The notes under the pieces were generated by a model. It was not told where the DNA came from, did not search any database, and worked only from the letters and a program-made list of their open reading frames with translations. Of a DNA stretch of 64,000 nt, positions 55,684-64,000 are shown piece after piece. Position numbers and translations under genes: made by a program. The stretch is from an uncultured Eubacteriales bacterium. Lineage in GTDB: Bacteria; Bacillota; Clostridia; Peptostreptococcales; Anaerovoracaceae. The first letter of the stretch is position 1. Every line of letters begins with the position of its first letter. The stretch lies in contig CAJTYS010000017.1 in assembly GCA_910583765.1 (NCBI GenBank), positions 13,231-77,230 of the forward strand, read 5' to 3'.

Positions 55684-57885
55684 CTATTTCAGCGTTTCAG
55701 CGATCTTGTTCATGCCAGCCACTTCTGCGTCCGCGTATTTCTTCACGTCTTTCAGCGCCTGCTTCAAAGCTTTGTTGTAAACTTTCAGCGCTGCGTCATA
55801 GTCGATCTTTGCGTTTTCATCTTCTGCCTGACGCACCAGTTTGTAAGTCATGTCGCCAACATAGTAGACTGGGATCATTTTGTCAGTGCCCCAGTAGCTC
55901 TTGTCTTTGCTTACCTTGCTGCTGTCATACATCTGGCCAATGTCATCCGCTACCTTTTTGCTAAAGATATAATAGCCGTAATCGTGACCCACATTCAGAT
56001 TATAGGCAATGTCCAGCGCACCGGATTCTTCGTCCTCAGCGTAAAGTTCCTTTTTCTCCAGGCCCGCGATCACGCCCTGCAGCGTTTCTACGTTCGCATT
56101 GAGGTTCGGATGTCCAATATATACGCCAACATCATCGGTTTTCAGATATTCATCCTGCACCTGTTTGAACGCAGCGAGACTCGTTTGATTCAGCGCTTTG
56201 CCTTCTTCTCTCAGCTTGGCGATATCTTCGTCTGACGCTTTGTCGGCAATGGCTTTTTCATATCTGTCGTTCACGTCTGTGATCTTCTTGTTGTGAGCAT
56301 CGGCCGCTGTCCGCAGAGTGTCAATGGCCGCTGTGTAGCTTTCCACATCAACATTCGCTGCTTTTGCCACGTCTTCGCCCAGGTTCGCTTTCAGGTCATC
56401 GCAAGTGGCTGTCAGATCCAACTCCAGAGCAGGCATCTTGTCGATGTAAATGGCTGTCGCGCCGTACCAGTTGATGTTGGATTTCATGGTGTCTTCATCC
56501 CATGTTTCCTTATCATCAGCGATGGTGTGATAACGCTGTTTGATAAATGTCTCGTCTTCAAATCCATTGATCATGTAAGGAACTCCGTGCCACCTGTAGG
56601 TCACGCCGTCTTCCATGTTAGTCGCGTCCTGCGGCTTGTCGCTGATGGTCACGTCACCGGATTTTACTACCAGACCAGTGTCTTTGACCATCTTTGCCGC
56701 CAGCGTGCGGAATTCTGGAACTGTCACAAGTTTCAGTTCATTGCCTTCCACTTTGAATGCCGGCAGCTCGCAGTTGAGCATGGCGATGGTTTTGCTCGCC
56801 CACTGCGGGTTCGCGTCATGGATCATGCCCCATGCGCCTGTGGTCCAGTCAAACTGAGAATCGGAAACGCCCCATTCTTCAGCGCCATGGGCCACCACTG
56901 TGATATCATTTTCCGGCGTGTAGCCAGAGTCGATCATAGCTTTGGCAATGGCAAAGTCCAGAGCGATGGCTGCGCTGTCATCCTGGAAGCCATACCAGTA
57001 TTTGTCGTAATGGCCAGCGATCATGATCTGCTGGTCAGAAGATTTTCCTTTAATCTTGCCCACTACGTTGTATGTAGTGCCTTTTCCCTCTTCAAAGATC
57101 ACGTCTACCATCAGGTTCGCCTTGTTGTTTCCGGCTTTGATGGCATCTTGAATTTCTTTCGCTTGGTTCGCGCTGATGGCCACTGTCGGGATCAGGTCAT
57201 CGCAGCATACGTCCTGCACATTGGCCGTGTCCTTGTTCAGCTCGCCATAGCCGCCTGTGGAATAAGTGACCAAAGCCGCCGCGCCTTTATCGTGGGCCTG
57301 ACGGATATAGCCATCGATCCAGGATTCATCCCACTGGTTCACGCCAGCCAGGACGATCTTTCCCTTTACGTCTTTTCCTTCATAGTCCGCTTCAAAACCA
57401 GTGCCTACGTCAACGATTTCTTTGGAAATGCCTTTTTTGTCCGTGCCGCTGCACTGGTACGCAGCAGGCATCAGCTTGATCTCCGTGCCTTCGATGGTCA
57501 GGCTGGAATCGTTGAACTGGAATTTGTCCACTTTGGTACCTACTTTTTCAACATCCGTAAGACCGATGTTTTTCATTTCGTCTACCAGAAAATCCGCGGT
57601 TTTGTGTTCCGCGTCTGATCCGGAAGTTCTCCAACCCAGATCATTGTCCCAGTATTGTTTGTCATAAGCCAGGGTTTCGGATAGCTTGTACGCATATTCC
57701 ATATCAACTTTTTCTAAATACGCCTTTACTTCCTCTGCCATGGAAAGGGTGGATGTGACTTCGGTATTAGCCGCCGCTTTGTTCCCTTTCTCCTCTTTTT
57801 CTCCTTGTCCGCCGCCGCACGCGCTGAAAGTCATGATGACCAGCATGCATACTGCCGCAAGACATAGAAACCGTCTTTTGTTCAT
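55684..57885 (-). CDS. M28 family metallopeptidase lipoprotein
   Basis: A 733-aa surface lipoprotein with signal peptide and lipobox FSAC (Cys23), then a Glu/Lys linker. A protease-associated (PA) insert (about 130-265) precedes the M28 domain, whose zinc ligands are visible in IAGHYDKYWYGFQDDSAA (about 291-308) and VVAHGAEEWG (about 329-338), with a further His in RYHTIADD (about 453-460). The last 230 residues are helical, including coiled-coil-like charged stretches. The family cleaves N-terminal residues from peptides. AGGAGG lies upstream of the ATG. Single gene with its own promoter at 58001-58029. Confidence 0.93.
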   Translation of the reverse strand: MNKRRFLCLAAVCMLVIMTFSACGGGQGEKEEKGNKAAANTEVTSTLSMAEEVKAYLEKVDMEYAYKLSETLAYDKQYWDNDLGWRTSGSDAEHKTADFLVDEMKNIGLTDVEKVGTKVDKFQFNDSSLTIEGTEIKLMPAAYQCSGTDKKGISKEIVDVGTGFEADYEGKDVKGKIVLAGVNQWDESWIDGYIRQAHDKGAAALVTYSTGGYGELNKDTANVQDVCCDDLIPTVAISANQAKEIQDAIKAGNNKANLMVDVIFEEGKGTTYNVVGKIKGKSSDQQIMIAGHYDKYWYGFQDDSAAIALDFAIAKAMIDSGYTPENDITVVAHGAEEWGVSDSQFDWTTGAWGMIHDANPQWASKTIAMLNCELPAFKVEGNELKLVTVPEFRTLAAKMVKDTGLVVKSGDVTISDKPQDATNMEDGVTYRWHGVPYMINGFEDETFIKQRYHTIADDKETWDEDTMKSNINWYGATAIYIDKMPALELDLTATCDDLKANLGEDVAKAANVDVESYTAAIDTLRTAADAHNKKITDVNDRYEKAIADKASDEDIAKLREEGKALNQTSLAAFKQVQDEYLKTDDVGVYIGHPNLNANVETLQGVIAGLEKKELYAEDEESGALDIAYNLNVGHDYGYYIFSKKVADDIGQMYDSSKVSKDKSYWGTDKMIPVYYVGDMTYKLVRQAEDENAKIDYDAALKVYNKALKQALKDVKKYADAEVAGMNKIAETLK

Positions 57886-58000
57886 AAGTCCCTCCTTTGT
57901 TCACATTCGCGCATTTGGGTTCTAGGTCCCTTGCGCACCGGACATGTCTGTGATCTGAATGGATTTCCAAACAAGCCCTGGTATGGTGTAAGTTATTTCT

Positions 58001-58029
58001 ATTATACGATGAAGGCCGTTACATTTCAA
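58001..58029 (-). promoter_or_regulatory. promoter of the M28 peptidase gene
   Basis: Minus strand: TTGAAA (58024-58029), 17-nt spacer, TATAAT (58001-58006), about 115 nt before the start codon. Confidence 0.8.
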
Positions 58030-58238
58030 GATGATTTCCAAAAATTGCGAATCTTTTGGTATCTTGTCGAACTGTGGCGAGCACGTAATAGGCCATTTGC
58101 TGTTTGCCTAAAAATCCGAATATGCTACATATGTTCCATATCATGCGATAGGCGAAATTTGGACGATTTGGGCAAAATCAAAATGGATCGTCTTAAAAAC
58201 GGTCCTTTTTCCATGATTTTCTGCTCTCGTTTTAAACC

Positions 58239-58300
58239 CATTTTAGTGTATCGTAAATTAGTAAATCGTGATTGACTAAAATGAGATAGCGCAGTATAAT
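58239..58300 (+). promoter_or_regulatory. promoter with overlapping inverted repeat before the AAA ATPase
   Basis: TTGACT (58272-58277), 17-nt spacer, TATAAT (58295-58300). Arms CATTTTAGT (58239-58247) and ACTAAAATG (58275-58283) flank and overlap the -35 box, with a direct ATCGT repeat between them. Confidence 0.7.
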
Positions 58301-58369
58301 TTCAGAAGTAACTCTTGTCGTCATGGACGCTATCGATTGATAAGAAAGTCATAGAATGGAGACAGAAAC

Positions 58370-59764
58370 ATGTTTATTGGCAGAAAGCGCGAACTAGCAT
58401 CCCTAGATCGATTGTATACATCGAATAAGTTTGAGTTCACAGTCATTTATGGCCGCCGCCGAGTGGGAAAAACCGCCCTTATCAATCAATTCATCAAAGA
58501 CAAAAAAGCCATCTATTTCATGGGGGTGGAAAGTAATGCGAAACAGAACCTGGAAAATTTCAGCAGAAACATCATAGAATTTGAAACAGGCATTCAGGCG
58601 AAAACAGCGTTCGCGTCTTTTCAGGCCGCGTTGGAACATGTTTTTCAGATGGCAGAAAAAGAACGCCTGATTTTGGCTATCGACGAGTATCCCTATGTGG
58701 CTCGTTCTTCCAAGAGCCTGGCTTCCACTTTGCAGCTTTTGATCGATCGATATAAAGACAGTTCTCAATTGCTGCTGATCCTTTGCGGGTCTTCCATGTC
58801 CTATATGGAAGACCATGTGCTGGCCTACAAAGCACCGCTTTATGGCAGGCGAACGGGGCAGATGAAACTGCTTCCGTTTGATTTTGGGGACACATGCCGG
58901 TATTTTAAAAATTTCTCTGAACAGGACAAAGCGCTGATCTATGGCGCAGTGGGTGGAACGCCCCAGTATCTATCGCAAATGAACGATCGGCAAAGCTTTG
59001 AGGAGAACATCAAAAATACGTTTCTGAATCCAGCATCTTCCCTCTTTGAGGAGCCTGAAAATTTGCTGAAACAAGAAGTGCGGGAACCCGCGCTTTATAA
59101 CGCGATCATTACCGCCATCGCCACTGGCGCGTCCCGCATGGCGGAAATCTCTATCAAAGTGGGAGAAGACACCAGTGTTTGCGCTTCTTATCTGAAAAAT
59201 CTCGTGACGCTGGGATTGGTTCAAAAGGAAACGCCTTACGGCGAAAAGGCCTCCCGCAAGTCGATCTACGCCATCGCGGACAATATGTTTCGGTTCTGGT
59301 ATCGATTCGTGCCGGAAAACCATTCTATCATTGCCCGCAGAGCCGCTGATTTGGCCTATAAACGGATCGAACCATATTTGTCCGATTACATGGGAAAAGT
59401 CTTTGAGGACATATGCCAGCAGTACCTTTGGAAACTGTTGTTGAGTGACGAATCTCCGGTCCAGTTCAAGGATCTGGGCCGCTGGTGGGGCACTGACCCA
59501 TCCACTCGCAGGCAGACGGAGATCGATATCATGGGCGAGCAGGATCGGGATCACGCGCTATTCGCCGAATGCAAATGGATAAATGAAAATGTGGACGCTG
59601 AGGTGTTAGAAAAATTAGCAGGACGGAGCCAATTGTTTCATTATGACCATGCGCACCTTTATCTGTTCGCCAAGAATGGATTTACCAAAGGCTGTATTGA
59701 GCAGGCAGATGCGCTGGGCAATGTGACTTTGGTCACATATGGTGACATGCTGCAAAATCTTTGA
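58370..59764 (+). CDS. AAA ATPase (ATPase_2/DUF234 type)
   Basis: A 464-aa protein. N-terminal ATPase with Walker A YGRRRVGKTALI (about 26-37) and Walker B LILAIDEYPYV (about 100-110), sensor LCGSSMSYME, then a winged-helix linker (about 265-300) and a C-terminal nuclease-like DUF234 domain with TEIDIMGEQDRDHALFAECK (about 383-402). This is the archaeal-type ATPase found widely in Firmicutes; function undefined. GGAG lies 8 nt before the ATG. Its promoter overlaps a perfect inverted repeat, suggesting self-control. Convergent with a TetR-family gene. Confidence 0.9.
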   Translation: MFIGRKRELASLDRLYTSNKFEFTVIYGRRRVGKTALINQFIKDKKAIYFMGVESNAKQNLENFSRNIIEFETGIQAKTAFASFQAALEHVFQMAEKERLILAIDEYPYVARSSKSLASTLQLLIDRYKDSSQLLLILCGSSMSYMEDHVLAYKAPLYGRRTGQMKLLPFDFGDTCRYFKNFSEQDKALIYGAVGGTPQYLSQMNDRQSFEENIKNTFLNPASSLFEEPENLLKQEVREPALYNAIITAIATGASRMAEISIKVGEDTSVCASYLKNLVTLGLVQKETPYGEKASRKSIYAIADNMFRFWYRFVPENHSIIARRAADLAYKRIEPYLSDYMGKVFEDICQQYLWKLLLSDESPVQFKDLGRWWGTDPSTRRQTEIDIMGEQDRDHALFAECKWINENVDAEVLEKLAGRSQLFHYDHAHLYLFAKNGFTKGCIEQADALGNVTLVTYGDMLQNL

Positions 59765-59784
59765 CACCATTCAGGCATTTATCC

Positions 59785-60393
59785 TCAAGATCTTTCCAAA
59801 TAATCCAAGAACAGATCCAGACACTTCTGTCCGGCTTTTCTCTTTCGATCCTCATCGTCAATAAAATCCATGGCGTTCTCAACACCCGTAATCATACAGA
59901 ACAGCAGCTCCACGGCCTCATTCACATTATTCACTTTGATACTGCCGCGTTCTGCGAAATACTCCAGCAGTTCTCGAAAATTTTGCCTCAGCGCCTCCTG
60001 ATGATCATAGAATTTCTTCCTTGTGTCATTATCACGAAGAGCCAGATTATAACAGACATAATATGCTCTCAGGTGGAAGGTCTCTTGGGAATCTTGAAAT
60101 CCGAGGAACAGTTTCTCCATATATCTGGAAAATTCTTCTTGAGGATCAAGGTCCTGATTCTCACCAAATGGCATCTTGCTCTTTTCCAGGCAGACCTCCA
60201 GAACATAGTCTACCGTTTCATTCACAAGTTCTTCCTTATCGTTGAAATAGTAAAAAATCAAGCTGGCAGGAATTTTTAAATATCCTGCCAACTTTGAGAT
60301 GGATACGTTCTCCAGTCCGTAATCTGTGATCAGCTCACTGAATCCACGAAGGATGTTCATTCTTTTCTGTTGATATTGCTTGTTTTTTCCCAT
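59785..60393 (-). CDS. TetR/AcrR-family regulator
   Basis: A 202-aa repressor-type protein. N-terminal helix-turn-helix: RMNILRGFSELITDYGLENV then SISKLAGYLKIPASLIFYYF (about 11-50), the canonical TetR recognition-helix sequence. The ligand-binding half is helical without a known signature. GAGAGG lies 7 nt before the ATG. Downstream on the opposite strand is an AAA ATPase; upstream is an M32 peptidase on the same strand, about 150 bp away, a possible target. Confidence 0.92.
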   Translation of the reverse strand: MGKNKQYQQKRMNILRGFSELITDYGLENVSISKLAGYLKIPASLIFYYFNDKEELVNETVDYVLEVCLEKSKMPFGENQDLDPQEEFSRYMEKLFLGFQDSQETFHLRAYYVCYNLALRDNDTRKKFYDHQEALRQNFRELLEYFAERGSIKVNNVNEAVELLFCMITGVENAMDFIDDEDRKRKAGQKCLDLFLDYLERS

Positions 60394-60546
60394 AATCTAG
60401 CCTCTCTGTCTCTACAATACCCACTTTTCCCAAATTTGTCAAGGGTGAATGAACCCACCTTGCGAATGTGAACCAATAGATTGCCTGCCCATTCTCATTC
60501 CCTCTCGAAGCTGTTTTGAATGTGGCATCCTTTCTGTTCTCTGCGG

Positions 60547-62061
60547 TTACTTCCGCACGCCATATAGCTCGCCGTATTTGTCCCACAGATAATTTACATA
60601 GTAATCTGGATCAAATGGCGCGCCGCAAACCCGCTCCATGAGCTCCTGCGGCGCATAGGTCATGCCGTGCCGGTAAATCGTTTCGGTGAGCCAATCCCGC
60701 ACCGGCGCGAAGTCTCTAGACGCGCAGCACTGCTCCACATTGACCGCTTTGCCCAGCACATCGTAAATCTGTGCCGCATAAGCTGACCCCAAGGCATAGC
60801 TGGGGAAGTACCCGAGGTGTCCCCATGCCCAGTGGATGTCCTGCAGCACACCGTTGGCATCGTCCGGCACCTGTATGCCCAGATATTTTTTGTACAGCTG
60901 GTTCCAGGCATCCGGAAGCTCCTTCACCTTCAGTTCTCCGGCAAAGATGGCTTTTTCCAGTTCATAGCGGATCAGAATGTGCATCGGGTAAGTCAGCTCA
61001 TCCGCGTCAGTACGGATCAGTGATGGCTCCGCCATATTGACCGCCCGATAAAACGTTTCATCGGACACATCGGAAAACTGTTCTGGAAACAGTTCCTTCA
61101 TCTTGGGCAGCAGCATCTGGCAGAAGGGCAGGCTGCGCCCGATATTGTTTTCCCATAGACGGGATTGTGACTCGTGGATAGCCGTAGACGCGCCATCGCC
61201 CAAAACGGAATGACTCAACTCATCGCCGATGGACAGTTCGTACATGGCGTGGCCGCCCTCATGGACAACACTGTATAGATTGGTGAGGGGGCTGTCCTCT
61301 ATATAGCAAGTGGTGATCCGCACATCGTATTTGGAAAACTGGGTCGTAAGGGGATGCGCGCTCTCTCCCAGTACGCAGTGCTGTGGATCCAGCCCCATGA
61401 TTTCCATCACAAAAGATGACAATGCTCTCTGCCGCTCCACGGAAAAATAGCCTTCCACACAGGCGCGGTCCGGCTGCTGAGCTTGTTTCACTTGTTGAAT
61501 CAGCGGCACCAGTTTCTCCTTCAATGAAGCAAAAAAAGGATCCATGTTCGCCTGCTTCATCCCCGCCTCGTAGTCATCCATGAGTGTGTCATACACATCA
61601 CCATCTGGGTTCACATACCCCGCATATCGCCGTTTGATGTCGATCAGCTCAGCCAGATGAGGCGCGAAGCTGGCGAAATCATTGTTTTCTCTGGCCTTCT
61701 GCCAGCAGACGATCGCCCTGTTGACAGCAGCTTCCTGAGCCATGACCTCTTGCTTTGGCACTTGCGTCAACTTCTCCCGCGCTTTGCGCAGCTCCTGTAC
61801 TTCACGGCGAGTCCGCGGATCCAGATCTTCCTCTGCCTCTGCTAAGGCATCCAGAAGCTCACCCTTCTTCGGGTCGGTCTGTATCTTGTAAATCTCTCCG
61901 CTAAGCAAGGCGAGACTTTCTCCCCTGTGTTCCGCGCCGCCTGGCGGCATGCTTGTCATGCGGTCATAATCCATCACTCCTATGGCGTGGTCATAGGCCC
62001 ACAGGATCTTCTGATATGCCCGCAGCTGACTGATTTTTTCTTCTAATTTTTTCTGTTCCAT
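60547..62061 (-). CDS. M32 family carboxypeptidase
   Basis: A 504-aa cytosolic metallocarboxypeptidase of typical M32 length. Zinc motif VVHEGGHAMYE (HExxH at about 267-271), with the family motifs SPLTNLYS just before it, IHESQSRLWEN (about 305-315) including the third ligand Glu, and IRTDADELTYPMHILIRYE (about 345-363). Removes C-terminal residues with broad specificity. ATG 62059-62061 follows AAAGGAG; an upstream TTG at 62079 overlaps that site. The DUF3795 gene ends 90 bp upstream, with a terminator between. Confidence 0.95.
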   Translation of the reverse strand: MEQKKLEEKISQLRAYQKILWAYDHAIGVMDYDRMTSMPPGGAEHRGESLALLSGEIYKIQTDPKKGELLDALAEAEEDLDPRTRREVQELRKAREKLTQVPKQEVMAQEAAVNRAIVCWQKARENNDFASFAPHLAELIDIKRRYAGYVNPDGDVYDTLMDDYEAGMKQANMDPFFASLKEKLVPLIQQVKQAQQPDRACVEGYFSVERQRALSSFVMEIMGLDPQHCVLGESAHPLTTQFSKYDVRITTCYIEDSPLTNLYSVVHEGGHAMYELSIGDELSHSVLGDGASTAIHESQSRLWENNIGRSLPFCQMLLPKMKELFPEQFSDVSDETFYRAVNMAEPSLIRTDADELTYPMHILIRYELEKAIFAGELKVKELPDAWNQLYKKYLGIQVPDDANGVLQDIHWAWGHLGYFPSYALGSAYAAQIYDVLGKAVNVEQCCASRDFAPVRDWLTETIYRHGMTYAPQELMERVCGAPFDPDYYVNYLWDKYGELYGVRK

Positions 62062-62090
62062 GTCGTGCTCCTTTGCCAAAAATTTTCACG

Positions 62091-62130
62091 GAGCCCGCCT
62101 CCTGCGCCTCTCGGTGCCGAAAGCGGGCTC
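62091..62130 (-). terminator. terminator after the DUF3795 gene
   Basis: GAGCCCGC (62091-62098) pairs with GCGGGCTC (62123-62130); on the minus strand a T-rich segment ATTTTTGG follows a few bases later. Confidence 0.75.
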
Positions 62131-62150
62131 GCTAAAAGATCTTTTCCTCG

Positions 62151-62549
62151 CTACTCCTGTGCCTGTTCATATTCGACCATATAAGTCAGGAAATATCCCT
62201 CTTCATCTCCTTGCGGGATTTCATCTTTCAGCTCCAGATAAGCCTCCCGATACGCATCAAAATATTCTCGCAGTGGTCCGCACGGATAATCCCCACACTC
62301 CTGACAACGGGAAAGGTTCTTTTCCCGTGCGCATCGCAGAAACTCACATTCACTGTGAATCATGGGGTTCTCTCTATCCGCGCCGCAGGCGCATCCATCG
62401 CAGTGCATCTGCTCCGGGGTGATAGGGTACTGAAAATAGGTATTCCATTTTCCACAGACTGTGTTTCGTTCTTCCTCGCTGTGGATATTTCCTTCATACG
62501 CCGCACAGCTGTAGCATTTGAATCCACAGCAGCCAACCAATTGTTTCAC
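62151..62549 (-). CDS. DUF3795 cysteine-rich protein
   Basis: A 132-aa protein with twelve Cys residues in groups: VGCCGFKCYSCAAY (about 5-18), HCDGCACGAD (about 49-58), CEFLRCAREK (about 68-77) and RCQECGDYPCGPL (about 81-93), likely zinc- or iron-sulfur-binding. This is the DUF3795 pattern common in anaerobes; function unknown. GTG start with AAAGGAG upstream. It follows the D-aminoacylase-type gene by 23 bp, so the two may be cotranscribed. Confidence 0.87.
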   Translation of the reverse strand: MKQLVGCCGFKCYSCAAYEGNIHSEEERNTVCGKWNTYFQYPITPEQMHCDGCACGADRENPMIHSECEFLRCAREKNLSRCQECGDYPCGPLREYFDAYREAYLELKDEIPQGDEEGYFLTYMVEYEQAQE

Positions 62550-62572
62550 CTTATCTCTCCTTTTCTTTCCTG

Positions 62573-63943
62573 TTAAAAAGCTGTTTTGGGAATGAACATC
62601 CCATATCTTCCTTTTATTTCATTGTCCACTACCGCGCAGGCACCGTTCAGTATCACCATTTTAATTCCTTCCGGCGGCTCATTGACATGGGTATAATCCG
62701 CCTTATCTATGATCTGTTCCGTATCAAATATGACCAGATCCGCATCCATGCCAGCGGCGATTCTTCCCTTTCGGCGAAGTTTCAAGGCCTCAGCCGGCAT
62801 GATCGTCATCTTTGCCAAGGCATCCTCAAGGCCCAGTACATGCTCCTCCCGTACATACTTTCCCAGAACTCTCGGAAAGGATCCCGCGGTTCTCGGATGA
62901 CCCTCTTCACCTGTCACCCAGCCATCGCTTCCGACCATCGTTTCAGGGCAGGCAAGCGAATAACGAACCTCGTCTTCTTCCATGCCAAAACCAACGACTA
63001 AATCATCTGGGTACTTTTCTCTGGCCTCCTTGTACAGCTCCTCTGTGCAATATTTTCCGATCAGCGGTCCTGTGGAGAAGAGCATCTGTGAATAAACAAA
63101 CTTGCCTTCCGCGATGGCTTTTTCGTCGAAAACAGCTGAGCCGATATTCGTAGCAAAAGAATTGTAAGGGTAGCAGTCCACATAAATCTCTGTGCCGCCG
63201 GCATGGGCCTCTCGGATCAGGCGGTATACCTCTCTCATCTGGCCGTAAGCCGCCATGCTGCCGATATGGGAAATAAACACTGGCAGATTTGTTCTCTGCC
63301 CGATCTCAATGGCCTCGGCTACCGCTTTTATACTGGCCTCTTTATCGTCCCGAATATGGATCGCGATGGAAATATCTGATCTGCCGATCATCTCCATCAC
63401 ATCCGCGACTTCATCCACGTCAATTCCCGGCGCGTACTCTAAACCAAAGGACACGCCTATGGCGCCCAGCTCCAAATCTCTCTGCACGGCTTCTGTTGCT
63501 TTTCTTCGCTCCTCTTTGCCGCAAGGCATATAAATATCAACGCCTTGATCGTCCCTTTTATAATTATAACCGGAAAAAAGAGCGTAATTTGCCGAGATTC
63601 CCCACGTTTCAACATGCTTCAGAAAGTCTGGCAGGGGCTGCATCAACCCGCCGCAGTTTCCACCGATACAGGTGGTCACACCCATGCGGATCATATCATC
63701 CGCCACCTGGCAATCTCCAGTGTCATCAAACTGATCCTCATGACTGTGGATGTCAATAAATCCCGGCGAGATGACATCGTCTCCCGCATCGATCAGCTGA
63801 AATTCGCTTTCATGGGGAACATCGGTTTGATCAGGCGTAAAAGCCGCGATTTTCCCGTTTTCAACTGCGATCACCCCGGGAACGAGCCTCCTGTTTTCGC
63901 TGTCAAAGACACGATTGCTTTTAAATAAATACTTCTTTTCCAT
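62573..63943 (-). CDS. N-acyl-D-amino-acid deacylase type amidohydrolase
   Basis: A 456-aa metal-dependent hydrolase of the D-aminoacylase/dihydroorotase-like group. Motifs in order: VISPGFIDIHSHEDQ (about 58-72, HxH metal site), TTCIGGNCG (about 90-98, with the Cys that is a metal ligand in D-aminoacylases), a EYAPGIDVDE segment (about 169-178) and FISHIGSM (about 225-232), and GSDGWVTGEEGHPR near 352-365. It cleaves N-acyl groups from D-amino acids or related amides. AGGAGG lies directly upstream of the ATG. First gene of a possible pair with the DUF3795 gene. Confidence 0.9.
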   Translation of the reverse strand: MEKKYLFKSNRVFDSENRRLVPGVIAVENGKIAAFTPDQTDVPHESEFQLIDAGDDVISPGFIDIHSHEDQFDDTGDCQVADDMIRMGVTTCIGGNCGGLMQPLPDFLKHVETWGISANYALFSGYNYKRDDQGVDIYMPCGKEERRKATEAVQRDLELGAIGVSFGLEYAPGIDVDEVADVMEMIGRSDISIAIHIRDDKEASIKAVAEAIEIGQRTNLPVFISHIGSMAAYGQMREVYRLIREAHAGGTEIYVDCYPYNSFATNIGSAVFDEKAIAEGKFVYSQMLFSTGPLIGKYCTEELYKEAREKYPDDLVVGFGMEEDEVRYSLACPETMVGSDGWVTGEEGHPRTAGSFPRVLGKYVREEHVLGLEDALAKMTIMPAEALKLRRKGRIAAGMDADLVIFDTEQIIDKADYTHVNEPPEGIKMVILNGACAVVDNEIKGRYGMFIPKTAF

Positions 63944-64000
63944 TTTTTCCTCCTACTACAATGTATTTATGGTTAATACCCCTTACAGCCAGTAAGGAAT

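Noticed and set aside
56293..57618. A 441-codon open frame on the plus strand
   Set aside because: Lies wholly antisense to the M28 peptidase gene, has no ribosome site or recognisable domain, and is explained by the codon bias of the real gene.
1..64000. CRISPR arrays, tRNA, rRNA, prophage or complete insertion sequences
   Set aside because: No regularly spaced direct repeats, cloverleaf sequences, ribosomal RNA segments, integrase or transposase genes were recognised.

Overview
The window looks like chromosomal DNA from a low-to-medium GC, anaerobic Clostridia-type Firmicute. The evidence is AGGAGG-type ribosome sites throughout, a T-box leader ahead of leuA, BCCT, CaiB-type and EutH-like genes under sigma-54 control, RelB/YafQ and Fst-like toxin modules, PucR and HxlR regulators, and M28, M29, M32 and Sapep peptidases. 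An amino-acid- or amine-fermenting gut-type Eubacteriales is the best guess; genus and species cannot be fixed from the sequence alone. No rRNA, tRNA, CRISPR array, prophage or complete insertion sequence was seen.

Region 1 (1-7200, all minus strand) is a catabolic locus: two CaiB/BaiF CoA-transferases (the first cut by the window edge), a BCCT carrier, an EutH-like carrier, a PAS/AAA+ sigma-54 activator and a hotdog protein resembling beta-aminoacyl-CoA ammonia-lyases. Three -24/-12 promoters (7178-7193, 4636-4651, 3302-3317) and two matching clusters of palindromes (3426-3470, 6526-6571) tie these genes into one sigma-54 regulon. A natural reading is uptake of a charged amine or betaine, CoA activation, and beta-elimination of the amine.

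Region 2 (7300-15400) carries a PIN/AbrB toxin-antitoxin pair, then a T-box-controlled leuA-leuC-leuD operon. leuB follows 2.3 kb later with its own promoter. The gap between them holds two tandem paralogous micro-membrane proteins (36 and 32 aa), an Rpn/PD-(D/E)XK-type protein and a LysR remnant.

Region 3 (15700-34800) is mixed housekeeping and accessory DNA: GNAT acetyltransferase, hydrolase, pentapeptide protein, RelB/YafQ, Sapep dipeptidase, NCS1 permease, Asp/Glu racemase, a type I toxin/antisense-RNA locus, a PucR regulator broken at a G10 tract, a Gate-domain membrane protein, an M29-like peptidase, tandem radical-SAM genes beside an HxlR regulator, PAP2, DUF2148, a shikimate-kinase-like protein, a nucleotidyltransferase and a DUF4143 ATPase.

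Region 4 (34700-54950) is a minus-strand membrane and transport island. It begins with RelB-YafQ directly followed by response regulator, histidine kinase, ABC ATPase and FtsX-type permease. Next is a set of cassettes (two DUF1430-like bacteriocin-associated membrane proteins, ABC ATPases and permeases, a permease with an M1-like ectodomain, small membrane and secreted proteins). At its upstream end lie an ECF sigma factor, a putative anti-sigma factor and a secreted protein. Six copies of one ECF-type promoter (TGCARY, 16-nt spacer, C[GA]TYTTA-like) precede these cassettes, four of them followed by the same six-codon mini-ORF. This is the most promising candidate for an undescribed regulated system in the window.

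Region 5 (55000-64000) holds a 200-bp element of three hairpins, an M28 lipoprotein peptidase, an AAA ATPase with an operator-like palindrome on its promoter, a TetR regulator, an M32 carboxypeptidase, a DUF3795 protein and a D-aminoacylase-type amidohydrolase. A dispersed intergenic repeat (seven copies, 25-95 bp) occurs across the whole window.
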